From Streptomyces sp. NBC_01707 (GTDB lineage Bacteria > Actinomycetota > Actinomycetes > Streptomycetales > Streptomycetaceae): a stretch of DNA of 64,000 bases. A program made the translations under genes and the position numbers. Below, piece after piece: positions 1-8,460 of this stretch. Where the stretch lies: positions 5,332,001-5,396,000 of the forward strand of contig NZ_CP109190.1 of NCBI RefSeq assembly GCF_041438805.1. Direction: 5' to 3'. Each line of letters starts with the position of its first letter. Within the stretch, counting starts at the first letter, position 1. The notes beneath the pieces were generated by a model, which did no database searches, had not been told where the DNA came from, and saw only the letters and a list, made by a program, of their open reading frames with translations.

Positions 1-528
1 CAGCGGGCCACCGACGGTGGCGACGGCGAAGACCGCGCCGAGGTAGCCGCTGTAGCGACCGCGCTCACGCGGGGCGATCATCGCGGCCATCACGATCTGG
101 GCGAGGGCGGAGAGACCGCCGACGCCGATGCCCTGTACGACACGGCAGGCGATGAGCATGCCGCTGCTCGTCGACAGACCGGCCACGATCGAGCCGGTGA
201 CGTAGATGATCAGTGCTATCTGGACCAGCAGCTTCTTGCTGAACAGGTCGGAGAGCTTGCCCCACAGAGGGGTGGTGGCCGTCATCGCGAGCAGCGAGGC
301 CGTGACGACCCAGGTGTACGCGGACTGGCCGCCGCCGAGGTCCGAGATGATCTCGGGCAGAGCGTTGGAGACGACGGTCGACGACAGGATCGCGACGAAC
401 ATGCCGAGCAGCAGCCCGGTCAGTGCTTCCATGATCTGCCGGTGTGTCATCGGCGCGCCGTCGGGGGAAGCGGTTCCCCCGTGCTTGGCGTGGCCGCCCC
501 GCACACCGGTGGGTGTGGTCGTAGCCAT
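1..528 (-). CDS. MFS multidrug efflux transporter, DHA2 type, N-terminal part (runs off window)
   Basis: The first 176 codons are in the window, read from the ATG at 528; the rest lies beyond base 1. After a hydrophilic N-terminus of about 35 residues, membrane segments carry major-facilitator signatures: GLLLGMFVAILSSTVVSNAL (helix 1), WGKLSDLFSKK (the loop 2-3 motif A) and CRVVQGIGVGGLSALA (helix 4 region). This pattern fits 14-helix DHA2 drug:proton antiporters of the EmrB/QacA kind, which export drugs across the cytoplasmic membrane. The MarR-family gene upstream ends 23 bases before this start on the same strand, so the two probably form an operon in which the regulator controls the pump. 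The substrate cannot be inferred. Confidence 0.9.
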   Translation of the reverse strand, partial: MATTTPTGVRGGHAKHGGTASPDGAPMTHRQIMEALTGLLLGMFVAILSSTVVSNALPEIISDLGGGQSAYTWVVTASLLAMTATTPLWGKLSDLFSKKLLVQIALIIYVTGSIVAGLSTSSGMLIACRVVQGIGVGGLSALAQIVMAAMIAPRERGRYSGYLGAVFAVATVGGPL

Positions 529-551
529 TGAGTTCCTTGTCTTTGCTTCTG

Positions 552-1073
552 TTACACGGGTGTACGGGTGTACGAGTCGTCGTCGCTGTCGGCGAGCCGC
601 AGACGGCACTCGTCGCTGTGCTTTCCGGGGGCGCACCCACCGGAGCCGCGACGGGCGAAACTGTCGCGCAGCCGGGCCAGCAGCGTGTTGAGCTGTCCGA
701 CGTCGTCGTCGGACCATTCCTGAAGGTGATGGGCGAACATGTCGGTGACCCGCAGGTTCAGATCGACGAGTGCGTCGTCTCCCGCGGGGGTCAGCCGCAG
801 GATGCGGGACCGTTTGTCCGCCGGGTCCGGAGACCGTTCTATCCAGCCGCGCTCGGCCACGTGGGCGACATGTCGGCTGGTCACCGACATATCGACGGCC
901 AGCAGCTCGGCCAGTCTGCTGATCCGCATCTCGCCGTGCTGATCGAGGAGGGCCAGCACGGCGGCGGATCCGCCAGGACATTCAGCAGGCAGGGCGCGGG
1001 CGAGTCCGCGTTTGACGGCTCCGACGGCGCTGAGTTGCCGGGCCAGTTCTTCGTACTGACTCCGTGCGGCCAC
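552..1073 (-). CDS. MarR-family transcriptional regulator
   Basis: A 173-residue protein with a winged helix-turn-helix at about residues 45-95 (MRISRLAELLAVDMSVTSR, then ERGWIERSPDPADKRSR, the typical MarR wing). MarR proteins are dimeric repressors released by small ligands and usually control an adjacent efflux pump, here the MFS gene directly downstream. The open frame extends upstream to 1145. The GTG at 1073 is preferred because a GGGGG run sits just before it and because two inverted repeats at 1103-1145 would otherwise be coding. A GTG at 1094 is an alternative. The C-terminus ends in a Ser/Asp-rich tail encoded partly by a short GGGTGTAC duplication. Confidence 0.85.
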   Translation of the reverse strand: MAARSQYEELARQLSAVGAVKRGLARALPAECPGGSAAVLALLDQHGEMRISRLAELLAVDMSVTSRHVAHVAERGWIERSPDPADKRSRILRLTPAGDDALVDLNLRVTDMFAHHLQEWSDDDVGQLNTLLARLRDSFARRGSGGCAPGKHSDECRLRLADSDDDSYTRTPV

Positions 1074-1102
1074 GGGACCCCCAGACTGTTCCACTGCATG
1101 TT

Positions 1103-1145
1103 GTTGCTTAGGGCAACCATAAAACCTGTTGGTTGCTGCAGGCAA
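1103..1145. promoter_or_regulatory. paired inverted repeats, probable MarR operators
   Basis: GTTGC-TTAGG-GCAAC (1103-1117) is a perfect inverted repeat. TTGC-TGCAG-GCAA (1133-1145) has the same half-site and spacer length. Their centres are 29 bp apart, close to three helical turns. They lie 30-72 bp upstream of the chosen MarR start, where an autoregulatory operator is expected. The assignment to this MarR protein is an inference from position. Confidence 0.6.
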
Positions 1146-1348
1146 ACGAAATCAGCCTTGCATAAGTAAAGGAACGCAAAAGGCTGCGTAGGGGCCGGGT
1201 CAAACGCCCAGCGTGCGCCCGGCGTACTTCGCGGCCGTGTGCATCGCGCCACAGCCCGAAGCGGTTCACCGGTTCTCCGTCTCCGGCGCGGGGCCTTCAC
1301 CGACCCGGGGGTTGGGCGGTACCCCCGAGTTCGCTAGGGTCCTGGCCC

Positions 1349-1558
1349 ATGGCACACAACCCCCATGCCCCCCAGGGCCCCGAGGGCAACTACGACCCGG
1401 CGGGCAGCACTCAGATGTTCCGCGCCTTCGTCGACGAGGGCGAGCCGCAGCGTCGGCAGCAGCCCGCCGCGTCGTCCGGACCGAGGACCGGGGTGATCGT
1501 CGCCGTCGTCGCGGTGGTTGTCATCCTCGGTGCGATCGCCTGGCTCGCGCTCGGCTGA
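1349..1558 (+). CDS. small single-pass membrane protein, 69 aa
   Basis: The protein has a hydrophilic, proline- and glutamine-rich N-terminal region of about 45 residues followed by one hydrophobic helix (about 47-67, VIVAVVAVVVILGAIAWLAL) and ends immediately after it. This topology suggests a tail-anchored protein. Codon use is GC3-rich as in neighbouring genes, and an AGGG lies about ten bases before the ATG. It converges on the lipoprotein gene, with 16 bases between the two stop codons. I recognise no family and assign no function. Confidence 0.7.
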   Translation: MAHNPHAPQGPEGNYDPAGSTQMFRAFVDEGEPQRRQQPAASSGPRTGVIVAVVAVVVILGAIAWLALG

Positions 1559-1574
1559 CCTGGCTCTCCATCCG

Positions 1575-2387
1575 TCACTTCCAGACGGCGGTGACGTCCC
1601 GGGTCTCGATATGCATGCCCAGGGGCACCCGCCAGGCGTCCACGCAGACGGTGTACGTCTTCTTCCGTGCCGCTCCCGCGTCGATCGGCGCGGGCAGCGG
1701 CGCTGTCGATTCGATGGTCGCCCAGTCGATTCCCAGCGCGCCGATGATGTGTGTGGCGAAGGTGGCCGTTCCCGAGCGGACCGGTGAACCACCGGTATTG
1801 CGGAACTCGACGGTCACCTTTTCGCACCAGCGGTCATCGGCCGCCGCCCGCTCGGGTGCGCTCAGCGTCAGTACGGCGGGCCCTGCGGATGCGGTGGGCC
1901 CCGGTGCGGACGGTGGGCCGGAGGTGCCCTGCGAGGCGCTTCCCGTGCCACCGGTGCCGTCGGCGCTTCCCGCACCTCCGGCGCCACCGCTGCTCGAGCT
2001 GCTTGCGGAGCCCGTGGTGGCGGCGCCGGACGAGCCGGGTGACTGCGCACCGCCGTCCGTGCCGTCCCCCGTGGCGACCGCCCCGCCGGGGGAGCGGCTC
2101 CGCGCGGAGGAGCCCGGCTTCGGCTCCGCGCCTCCGCCGGCGTCACCGCCTCCGTCATCGCTCCCGGCGCCGTCCAGCGGGATCAGCGTCACCTTTCCCG
2201 AGGGGGCCACCGCCCCCGTCGGCGCTTTCTCCGGCCCGGCACCCGCCGCGCCGACCGCCACATAGCCGTCGCCCCCGTCCGCCCCCGTGCCACAGGCGGC
2301 GAGCGCGCCGCCCAGGCACAGCACGGCCGCCGAGGCGGCAAACACTGTGCCCCGGCGGCCGATCGAGACCCACGTCTGACGTCGCAT
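1575..2387 (-). CDS. secreted lipoprotein, unknown function
   Basis: A 270-residue protein beginning with basic residues, a hydrophobic stretch and a lipobox ending LAAC (Cys at about 32), so it should be a lipid-anchored exported protein. Residues about 35-165 are a low-complexity Gly/Ser/Ala/Pro linker. The C-terminal 100 residues look folded and include DRWCEKVTVEFRNTGGSPV and a second Cys (YTVCVDAW), which could form a disulfide in a beta-sandwich domain. No catalytic motif is visible. It is convergent with the small membrane protein gene and transcribed away from the sigma-factor genes. Confidence 0.8.
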   Translation of the reverse strand: MRRQTWVSIGRRGTVFAASAAVLCLGGALAACGTGADGGDGYVAVGAAGAGPEKAPTGAVAPSGKVTLIPLDGAGSDDGGGDAGGGAEPKPGSSARSRSPGGAVATGDGTDGGAQSPGSSGAATTGSASSSSSGGAGGAGSADGTGGTGSASQGTSGPPSAPGPTASAGPAVLTLSAPERAAADDRWCEKVTVEFRNTGGSPVRSGTATFATHIIGALGIDWATIESTAPLPAPIDAGAARKKTYTVCVDAWRVPLGMHIETRDVTAVWK

Positions 2388-2464
2388 CGCGCCAGTGTGG
2401 CTGACGGTCCGTCAATTCGGAACCCTCGTGCCCCGGTGCGGTGGTCGGTGGTGTCCGGTCGCGG

Positions 2465-3334
2465 TCAGTCGGCGATGAGTCCTTCCCGAAGCTGTGCGAG
2501 CGTCCGGGTGAGCAGCCGCGAGACGTGCATCTGCGAGATGCCGACCTCTTCGCCGATCTGCGACTGGGTCATGTTGGCGAAGAACCGCAGCATGATGATC
2601 TGCCGCTCCCGGGGCGGGAGTTTGGCCAGCAGCGGCTTCAGCGACTCGCGGTACTCGACGCCCTCCAGCGCCGAGTCCTCGTAACCGAGTCGATCCGCGA
2701 GGGAACCCTCGCCGCCGTCGTCCTCGGGAGAGGGCGAGTCCAGCGAGGACGCGGTGTACGCGTTGCCGACGGCCAGGCCGTCGACCACGTCCTCCTCGGA
2801 GACCCCGAGCGCCGCCGCGAGCTCCGGCACGGTCGGCGAGCGGTCGAGCTTCTGGGCCAGTTCGTCGCTGGTCTTGGTCAGCGCGAGCCTCAGCTCCTGG
2901 AGACGGCGCGGCACCCGCACCGACCAGGAGGTGTCGCGGAAGAAGCGCTTGATCTCGCCGACGACGGTGGGCATCGCGAACGTCGGGAACTCCACGCCCC
3001 GCTCGCAGTCGAACCGGTCGATCGCCTTGATCAGACCGATCGTGCCGACCTGGACGATGTCCTCCATCGGTTCGTTGCGGCTCCGGAACCGCGCCGCCGC
3101 GTAGCGCACGAGCGGGAGGTTGAGCTCGATGAGTGTGTCCCGTACGTAGGCACGCTCCGGGCTGTCGTCCGGTCCGTCGGGGCCCGGTGCGGGACCCAGG
3201 GCGGCGAGCCGCTGGAACAGGGAGCGGGACAGAGTGCGGGTGTCGATGGCTTCCGACGAGCTGGTGAGCACAACGGGTGCGGGTGCGCTCTTCGTGAGCG
3301 TGAGCACCTTCGAGCTGCCCTGTTCTGCGGACAT
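2465..3334 (-). CDS. sigN: SigB/SigF-family alternative sigma factor (SigN-like)
   Basis: A 289-residue sigma factor lacking region 1.1. Region 2 is [20 protein letters not shown] through [19 protein letters not shown], region 3 follows, and region 4 contains LPPRERQIIMLRFF with the helix-turn-helix [20 protein letters not shown]. This is the SigB/SigF/SigG group, normally controlled by anti-sigma factors. The ATG at 3334 has AAGGGGG upstream; the frame stays open another 50 codons but that part is not sigma-like. It lies next to a close paralogue in the same orientation. In S. coelicolor sigN (SCO4034) is next to sigF (SCO4035), with sigF on the upp side; this arrangement suggests sigN here. 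The name is an inference from order. Confidence 0.8.
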   Translation of the reverse strand: MSAEQGSSKVLTLTKSAPAPVVLTSSSEAIDTRTLSRSLFQRLAALGPAPGPDGPDDSPERAYVRDTLIELNLPLVRYAAARFRSRNEPMEDIVQVGTIGLIKAIDRFDCERGVEFPTFAMPTVVGEIKRFFRDTSWSVRVPRRLQELRLALTKTSDELAQKLDRSPTVPELAAALGVSEEDVVDGLAVGNAYTASSLDSPSPEDDGGEGSLADRLGYEDSALEGVEYRESLKPLLAKLPPRERQIIMLRFFANMTQSQIGEEVGISQMHVSRLLTRTLAQLREGLIAD

Positions 3335-3448
3335 GCCACCCCCTTGAGGTCGCGGACGGTCGCGTTGAGCCGCGACCATCGGAGGAACGCAGCCTCCACC
3401 TGAATACCGGAGGTGGGGCTGCGGCAAACGCGGTTCACGCAGAATGTC

Positions 3449-3484
3449 ACATGTCGGCAACACGCTGTAGTGACATGTCGACAA
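3449..3484. promoter_or_regulatory. repeated ACATGTCGRCAA motif upstream of the sigN-like gene
   Basis: ACATGTCGGCAA (3449-3460) and ACATGTCGACAA (3473-3484) are 24 bp apart on the + strand, about 120-150 bp upstream of the sigN-like start. The ACATGTC core occurs once more upstream of sigF at 4480-4486. A shared regulator site is possible; the binding protein is unknown. Confidence 0.3.
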
Positions 3485-3569
3485 GTCAAGGTGGAGTATG
3501 CGCAGTTAACGGGGGGTGTGCGGCATTCGGGCGTTCCGGGGCGGGCTTCGAGTGATCTACCCGATCCGG

Positions 3570-4412
3570 TTACGCCTCGATCCTATTTGCGGATCTGAGG
3601 CGCGCGAAGCTTCTCGCCAACAGCCTTGACACATGCATCTGGGAGACGCCCAGTTCGGCGCTGATCTGCGACTGTGTCAGATTGCTGTAGTAGCGCAGCA
3701 GCAGGATCCGCTGCTCGCGCTCGGGCAGCTGGACGAGCAGGTGCCGGACCAGGTCACGGTGTTCGACGCCGGCGAGTGCGGGGTCCTCGTAGCCGAGCCG
3801 GTCGAGCAGCCCGGGCAGCCCGTCGCCCTCCTGGGCCGCCTCCAGCGAGGTCGCGTGGTAGGAGCGGCCCGCCTCGATGCAGGCCAGGACCTCCTCCTCG
3901 GAGATCTTCAGTCGTTCGGCGATCTCTGCGGTGGTGGGAGAGCGGCCGTGTGCGGTCGTCAGGTCCTCGGTGGCGCCGGTGACCTGGACCCAGAGCTCGT
4001 GCAGCCGTCGCGGTACATGGACGGTCCGTACGTTGTCCCGGAAGTACCGCTTGATCTCGCCGACGACGGTGGGCATCGCGAAGGTGGGGAACTGTACGCC
4101 GCGCTCGGGGTCGAACCGGTCGATGGCGTTGATCAGACCGATCGTGCCGACCTGGACGACGTCCTCCATCGGTTCGTTGCGGCTCCGGAAGCGCGCAGCG
4201 GCGTACCGGACGAGGGGGAGGTTCGCCTCGATCAGCGCCGCCCGCACCCTGCTGTGCTCCGGAGTTCCCGGTTCCAGCTGCTTGAGCTCCCCGAAGAGGA
4301 CCTGGGTGAGCGCCCTGGTGTCCGCGCCCCGGGTCCTGGCGGGCGTCGTGCCGTCGGGTGTCTCCGTCTGGACGGTCTGGGGAGGCACTTGAGGCGCTGT
4401 ACTGGCCGGCAC
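3570..4412 (-). CDS. sigF: RNA polymerase sigma factor SigF (late sporulation)
   Basis: A 280-residue SigB/F-family sigma factor. Region 2 includes [20 protein letters not shown] and [20 protein letters not shown]. Region 4 is [21 protein letters not shown] plus the helix-turn-helix [19 protein letters not shown]. The protein starts [20 protein letters not shown] and ends RSANRIEA, which I recall from Streptomyces SigF, required for spore maturation. The GTG at 4412 is chosen because AAAGGGG precedes it at a good distance; a TTG at 4436 without a ribosome site is the alternative. The paralogue downstream is separated by 235 bases, so each probably has its own promoter. Confidence 0.85.
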   Translation of the reverse strand: MPASTAPQVPPQTVQTETPDGTTPARTRGADTRALTQVLFGELKQLEPGTPEHSRVRAALIEANLPLVRYAAARFRSRNEPMEDVVQVGTIGLINAIDRFDPERGVQFPTFAMPTVVGEIKRYFRDNVRTVHVPRRLHELWVQVTGATEDLTTAHGRSPTTAEIAERLKISEEEVLACIEAGRSYHATSLEAAQEGDGLPGLLDRLGYEDPALAGVEHRDLVRHLLVQLPEREQRILLLRYYSNLTQSQISAELGVSQMHVSRLLARSFARLRSANRIEA

Positions 4413-4546
4413 GATACGCCACCCCTTTGCGGTCAACTTCGGTCAACTCATCCGTCAAAAGCGGTCATAGCATCACAAGACATGTCCACTGTGTGCAAGC
4501 ACCGCGTAGTGCCGTGTTGGGGTCAAGTTGGTTTAAACAAGAGGAA

Positions 4547-4575
4547 AAGCCCCTCACCGGATCGGTGGGGGGCTT
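4547..4575. terminator. hairpin terminator after the Dabb gene
   Basis: AAGCCCCTCACCG (4547-4559) pairs with CGGTGGGGGGCTT (4563-4575) across a three-base loop, with one T-G wobble. It lies 46 bases past the stop of the minus-strand Dabb gene and upstream of sigF, so it should isolate sigF from read-through. Confidence 0.7.
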
Positions 4576-4620
4576 ACGCGCTCCTGGGCCGAGAGGGTCG
4601 GAGGGTCGGAACCGAGGGGG

Positions 4621-4914
4621 TCAGAACGGATAGTCGGCGATCACCCAGGTGGCGAAGGCCCGCCACTGTCCGGCGGCGTCCTGATGGGCCGGATGCTCGA
4701 TGTAGCGCTTCAGTGCGTCCTCGTCGGCGACAGCGGAGTTGATGGCGAAGTCGTAGGCGATCGGCCGGTCGGTGATGTTCCAGGCGCACTCCCAGAACTC
4801 CAGCTCGGGGATCTTTCCCGACAGCTCCTGGAACGCCTTCGCCCCGGCGACGACCTGCGGATCGTCGCGCTTCACGCCGTCGTTCAGCTTGAACAGGACC
4901 AGGTGGCGGATCAT
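4621..4914 (-). CDS. Dabb (stress-responsive A/B barrel) family protein
   Basis: A 97-residue single-domain protein, the usual size for the family. MIRHLVLFKLNDGV at the N-terminus and the YIEHPAHQDA segment near residue 71-80 are typical of dimeric alpha-beta barrel (Dabb) proteins, which form small barrels related to ABM and EthD domains. The ATG follows AGGAG by five bases. It is preceded on the same strand by a 60-residue membrane protein gene, nine bases away, so the two may be cotranscribed. The biochemical role is unknown for most bacterial members. Confidence 0.85.
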   Translation of the reverse strand: MIRHLVLFKLNDGVKRDDPQVVAGAKAFQELSGKIPELEFWECAWNITDRPIAYDFAINSAVADEDALKRYIEHPAHQDAAGQWRAFATWVIADYPF

Positions 4915-4923
4915 GGGGTACTC

Positions 4924-5106
4924 CTACTTCACGAGCTCGGACATGAAATCGCCGACGCCCTGTGCGGCACTCGAAACGCCCTCGAACCCTACCTGGACAA
5001 GATCAGCGGCCCGGGCTGGGGACGTGATGATCGTGTACAGCACGAAGACGACAACCATGTAGAGCGCGATCTTCTTCGCTTGCACCATCAGCCCCTGCCA
5101 CCCCAT
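4924..5106 (-). CDS. small membrane protein, 60 aa
   Basis: The protein has one hydrophobic helix (about 12-29, IALYMVVVFVLYTIITSP) after a short basic N-terminus, then an amphipathic C-terminal tail ending in Lys. SPARAA after the helix could be a signal-peptidase site, so secretion of a 30-residue peptide is conceivable. AGGGGG lies about seven bases before the ATG at 5106; Met7 is a later alternative start. It precedes the Dabb gene by nine bases. No family is recognised. Confidence 0.65.
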   Translation of the reverse strand: MGWQGLMVQAKKIALYMVVVFVLYTIITSPARAADLVQVGFEGVSSAAQGVGDFMSELVK

Positions 5107-5289
5107 TCGATCCCCCTGTGCAGTCGGGCGATTCTATCCGCACAGATGGCCGTATCCGGTGGGGGTTTCCGACGGGGTTTGCGATGGGCTTTCCGAACCG
5201 GCGCCTCGCGCGCCACTGCCAGGACGGACGCCTCTTCGGCCCGCGCCGCCGGGCGCGCCGGCGGCGTGGATCTCCGGGCCGGGCCTCCT

Positions 5290-5856
5290 TCAGTACGCGT
5301 GCCGGTCCGGCTTGCTCGTCCACGTGTCGTAGGCCTGGGCGCCGATTTCGGGGTAGACCTGTTCGATCCTGATCCTGCGTTGGTCGAGCGGCTTCTTGAA
5401 GTCCTCGTACTGGTAGGCGTCGTCGAAGCCGATCCGGCGGGTGTCGTCCAGGTCGCAGCTGAAGTACACCGCATCGATGCGCGACCAGTAGATGGCGCTC
5501 ATGCACATCGGGCAGGGGGCACCGCTGATGTAGATGGAGCACCCTTGGAGCATCCGGGCCCGCTCGCGCACGGGATCCGGTGACCCGTCAGGACGGGGCA
5601 CGTACTCCAAGGTGCTCTCGTTCTGGTGTTCCTCGGAGATCGACGGGGCCTCGGGGTTGAGTCGCTGCACGGCCTTGCGGATCGTTTCGATCTCGGCGTG
5701 GGCCGTGGGGTCGCCGGTGAGCAGCACCCGGTTCTGCCCGCGGGCGATGATGTCGCCGTTGCGGGTGAGCACCGCGCCGAAGGGGCCGCCCCAGCCGTTC
5801 TCCACCGACTCGGTGGCCAGTCGGACCGCTTCGGTGATGAGCTCTTTGTGTTCCAT
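5290..5856 (-). CDS. nucleoside/guanine deaminase-type zinc hydrolase
   Basis: A 188-residue cytidine/deoxycytidylate deaminase-fold enzyme. Zinc ligands and the proton shuttle are visible: His53-Ala-Glu55 in PTAHAEIE and Cys115/Cys118 in APCPMC. The order and the Trp near YWSRIDAVYF resemble guanine deaminases and related nucleoside deaminases, cytosolic enzymes that remove an amino group from a purine or pyrimidine. Between the two motifs is a longer, acidic and Pro-rich insertion (about residues 66-100) than in compact TadA proteins. The ATG has GGAG seven bases before it. The substrate is not determinable from sequence alone. It is divergent from the ABM-domain gene. Confidence 0.85.
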   Translation of the reverse strand: MEHKELITEAVRLATESVENGWGGPFGAVLTRNGDIIARGQNRVLLTGDPTAHAEIETIRKAVQRLNPEAPSISEEHQNESTLEYVPRPDGSPDPVRERARMLQGCSIYISGAPCPMCMSAIYWSRIDAVYFSCDLDDTRRIGFDDAYQYEDFKKPLDQRRIRIEQVYPEIGAQAYDTWTSKPDRHAY

Positions 5857-5963
5857 CCGGGTCTCCGATCGACATCGATGCCCTTGGCCAAACGGACGTG
5901 GGGAAACGGGCAACCAAATGTCTTATTTGCCCCTAAAATAACGCATACATTAGGCTACTGCAG

Positions 5964-6941
5964 GTGAGCCCCCGTGCAAGCCGTGAGCCGCCGGCAGAGA
6001 ACGCCACCGTGGTGACCTCGCAGAAGGTGTGCGTGGGTCGCGCCGACGACTATCAGCGCTGGCAGCGTCGGATGAACGAAGCGGCCCGCGAATTCGACGG
6101 CTTCGAGGCCGTCGAGGTGTACCCGCCCGCAACAGACGACGAGAACGAATGGGTGGCGGTCTTCCGTTTCACCGGTGTCGACCACCTGACGGCCTGGCTG
6201 GATTCGGACAGACGGCAGGAGTTGCTCGACGAAGGGCAGGAGTTCTTCGAGGGATCTCCGACGCAGGAGGTGCTTCGTGGCGGCGCCCCCGCCGAGCAGG
6301 CGCCCGAGACGATCACGGCCGTCATCTCGCACGAGGTGAAGCCCGGTCGGGAAGAGGATTTTCTGCGCTGGCAGGAGAAGGCGTTCAAGGCACAGGCCAA
6401 GTCACCCGGATTCATGGGGTCCGAGCTGTTCAAGCCCGTGGAGGGCGTGCAGGAGCACTGGGTCGCCGTCTTCCGGTTCGACTCCCGCGGACACCTCGAC
6501 GACTGGCTCGCCTCCGATGCCCGCCGGACACTGTTGGAGGAGGGGCGCGACTACTTCGCCTCCTACGACGTACGCAAGGTCGGCTCGGCGTTCAGCGGTT
6601 GGTTCCGGTTCGGCGAGGGCGAGCAGGACGGCGCGCCGCCCAACTGGAAGCAGGCCATGACCGTGCTCCTGGCTCTCTATCCCACGGTGGCGGTCCTGAA
6701 TCTGACCGAGGGGCACTGGCTGGACGGGCTGGGCGTTCCCGGATACATCGGCCTCTTCATCGGCAACGTACTGAGCGTCAGCGCGCTGACCTGGCTGCTG
6801 ATGCCTCTGGTCAACAAGGCACTCGCCTTCTGGCTGGTGCCCGGTCGCGCGACCGGGCACCGCGTGCACCTGGCCGGCGCCGCGGTGGTGGTGCTCTGCT
6901 ACGTACTGTTTCTCGTTGTCTTCGGCCTGGCCGACCACTGA
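5964..6941 (+). CDS. tandem antibiotic-biosynthesis-monooxygenase (ABM) domain membrane protein
   Basis: A 325-residue protein with two ABM-like ferredoxin-fold repeats. Repeat 1 is about residues 16-100 (YQRWQRRMNEAAREFDGFEA, EWVAVFRFTGVDHLTAWLDS). Repeat 2 is about 118-205 (FLRWQEKAFKAQAKSPGFMG, HWVAVFRFDSRGHLDDWLAS). Two to three hydrophobic helices follow (about 232-320). ABM domains often act as small cofactor-free oxygenases, but many have no proven activity. The membrane anchor would place the pair at the inner membrane face. The GTG at 5964 has no clear ribosome site; a later GTG near 6009 is possible. The next gene, a flavoprotein oxidase, is 46 bases downstream and may be coexpressed. 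Confidence 0.8.
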   Translation: MSPRASREPPAENATVVTSQKVCVGRADDYQRWQRRMNEAAREFDGFEAVEVYPPATDDENEWVAVFRFTGVDHLTAWLDSDRRQELLDEGQEFFEGSPTQEVLRGGAPAEQAPETITAVISHEVKPGREEDFLRWQEKAFKAQAKSPGFMGSELFKPVEGVQEHWVAVFRFDSRGHLDDWLASDARRTLLEEGRDYFASYDVRKVGSAFSGWFRFGEGEQDGAPPNWKQAMTVLLALYPTVAVLNLTEGHWLDGLGVPGYIGLFIGNVLSVSALTWLLMPLVNKALAFWLVPGRATGHRVHLAGAAVVVLCYVLFLVVFGLADH

Positions 6942-6987
6942 CCGATTCCGCCGGCCGACTGCGGTCGGGCCGCTCGAGGAGGCCTTG

Positions 6988-8397
6988 ATGCGCGAACGGA
7001 CGCCCGCAGGCCTCTTCGAGGGAACCCTGCTCCGGCGGGGCGACCCCGGCTACGACGGCGCCCGGGCCGACGCGGTGTGGAACGGGCTGACGCCGGAACG
7101 GTTTCCCGAGGCCATCCTGCAGGCCGCCACCGAGCGGGACATCCCCCTCGCCCTGGCCTGGGCACGCGCTCAGGGGCTGCGCGTCTCCACGCGCTCCGGC
7201 GGGCACAACTGGTCCGGTTCCCAACTCCGCGACGGGGGTCTGCTGATCGATCTGTCACGGTTACGGCACTGCAGCGTCGACCCGGTGTCGGCGACGGCCG
7301 AGGTGGGGCCCGCCGTCACCGGGACGGATCTGGTCGAGGCCTTCGCCCCGCACGACCTGGCCTTCCCCGTGGGGCACTGCCCCTCCGTCGCGGTGGGCGG
7401 CTTTCTGCTGAGCGGCGGACTCGGCTGGAACTCCCGGGTGTGGGGACCGGCATGTGCCGACGTCCTGGAGATGCGGGCCGTGACCGCCGACGGCCGGACG
7501 GTCATCTGCAGCGAGACCGAGAACGCCGACCTCTTCTGGGCCGCGCGCGGCGCGGGGCCGGGCTTCTTCGCCGTCGTCACCGGATTCCGGCTCGGTCTGC
7601 ACCCTCACCCCGCTGCGATCACGACCGCCGGTCTCACCTTCCCGCTGGCCGACGTCGAGCGGGTGACGGGCTGGGCCGTCCGGACCGCGCGTGACTTGCC
7701 GCCGAACGTCGAGACGGCTCTCACCCTGGCAGCCTCCGGCGAGGCGACGGCCGCGGCCCCGCCGGGGCCGCGGATCACTGTCGGTGCCACCGCGTTCGCC
7801 GCTACGCGGGACGAGGCGCTCGCCGCTCTCGAACCCCTGGGCGCCTGCCCGTTCGCCGAGCAGGCCCTGTCCCGGCAGCCACCCGAGCCGACGTCCTTCG
7901 CCTCACTGCATGACGGCGCCGCCCGGGCGTGGCCGTCGGCGCATCGCTACGCGGCGGACACGCTGTGGTCGGCGGAGAGTTACGAGACCCTGATGCCGCG
8001 CGTCGCCGGCGTCCTCGCCCGGGCCCCCTCCGGCAAGTCCCTGGTGCTCGCGCCCGTGCAGCCGGTCTCCCCGGACCCGGCACTGCTGCGGAACATGGCT
8101 TTCTCGGCGCCCGGTGAGTCCTACCTCGCCTGTTACGCGGTCTGGGACGATCCGGCCGCGGACGCAGCGAACACCGGGTGGCTGCGGGCGACGCTGGCCG
8201 CGGCGGACCCGTCGGGTCGCGGTGGTCACTACATCGCCGAAGCGGATCTGGAAGCCGATGCCGATCGGGCACGGCGCTCGTACGTCGCCGCCGACTGGGT
8301 CCGCCTGCAGGAACTCAAGCTCAAGTGGGACCTGGACAACGTCTTCCACTCCTACCTCGCGCCCGCGCCACAGGGCGCCCGGCCCGAGCGTCCTTGA
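6988..8397 (+). CDS. FAD-linked oxidase, berberine-bridge-enzyme type (PCMH fold)
   Basis: A 469-residue protein. The N-terminal FAD-binding PCMH domain contains RSGGHNWSGS with His73, and VGHCPSVAVGG with Cys131. In the berberine-bridge/glucooligosaccharide oxidase family these positions are the His and Cys that attach FAD covalently, so bicovalent flavinylation is plausible. The C-terminus ends WDLDNVFHSY, matching the BBE C-terminal motif (NpxxvF). Family members oxidise sugars or secondary metabolites using oxygen; no signal peptide is visible. ATG at 6988 follows GAGGAGG. It lies just after the tandem ABM gene, which may supply a related oxidative step. Confidence 0.9.
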   Translation: MRERTPAGLFEGTLLRRGDPGYDGARADAVWNGLTPERFPEAILQAATERDIPLALAWARAQGLRVSTRSGGHNWSGSQLRDGGLLIDLSRLRHCSVDPVSATAEVGPAVTGTDLVEAFAPHDLAFPVGHCPSVAVGGFLLSGGLGWNSRVWGPACADVLEMRAVTADGRTVICSETENADLFWAARGAGPGFFAVVTGFRLGLHPHPAAITTAGLTFPLADVERVTGWAVRTARDLPPNVETALTLAASGEATAAAPPGPRITVGATAFAATRDEALAALEPLGACPFAEQALSRQPPEPTSFASLHDGAARAWPSAHRYAADTLWSAESYETLMPRVAGVLARAPSGKSLVLAPVQPVSPDPALLRNMAFSAPGESYLACYAVWDDPAADAANTGWLRATLAAADPSGRGGHYIAEADLEADADRARRSYVAADWVRLQELKLKWDLDNVFHSYLAPAPQGARPERP

Positions 8398-8460
8398 TAC
8401 GCAACCGGCACGATCACGGGGACCGTCACGACGGGCCCCGGTCCCCATGTGCGGAGGTGG

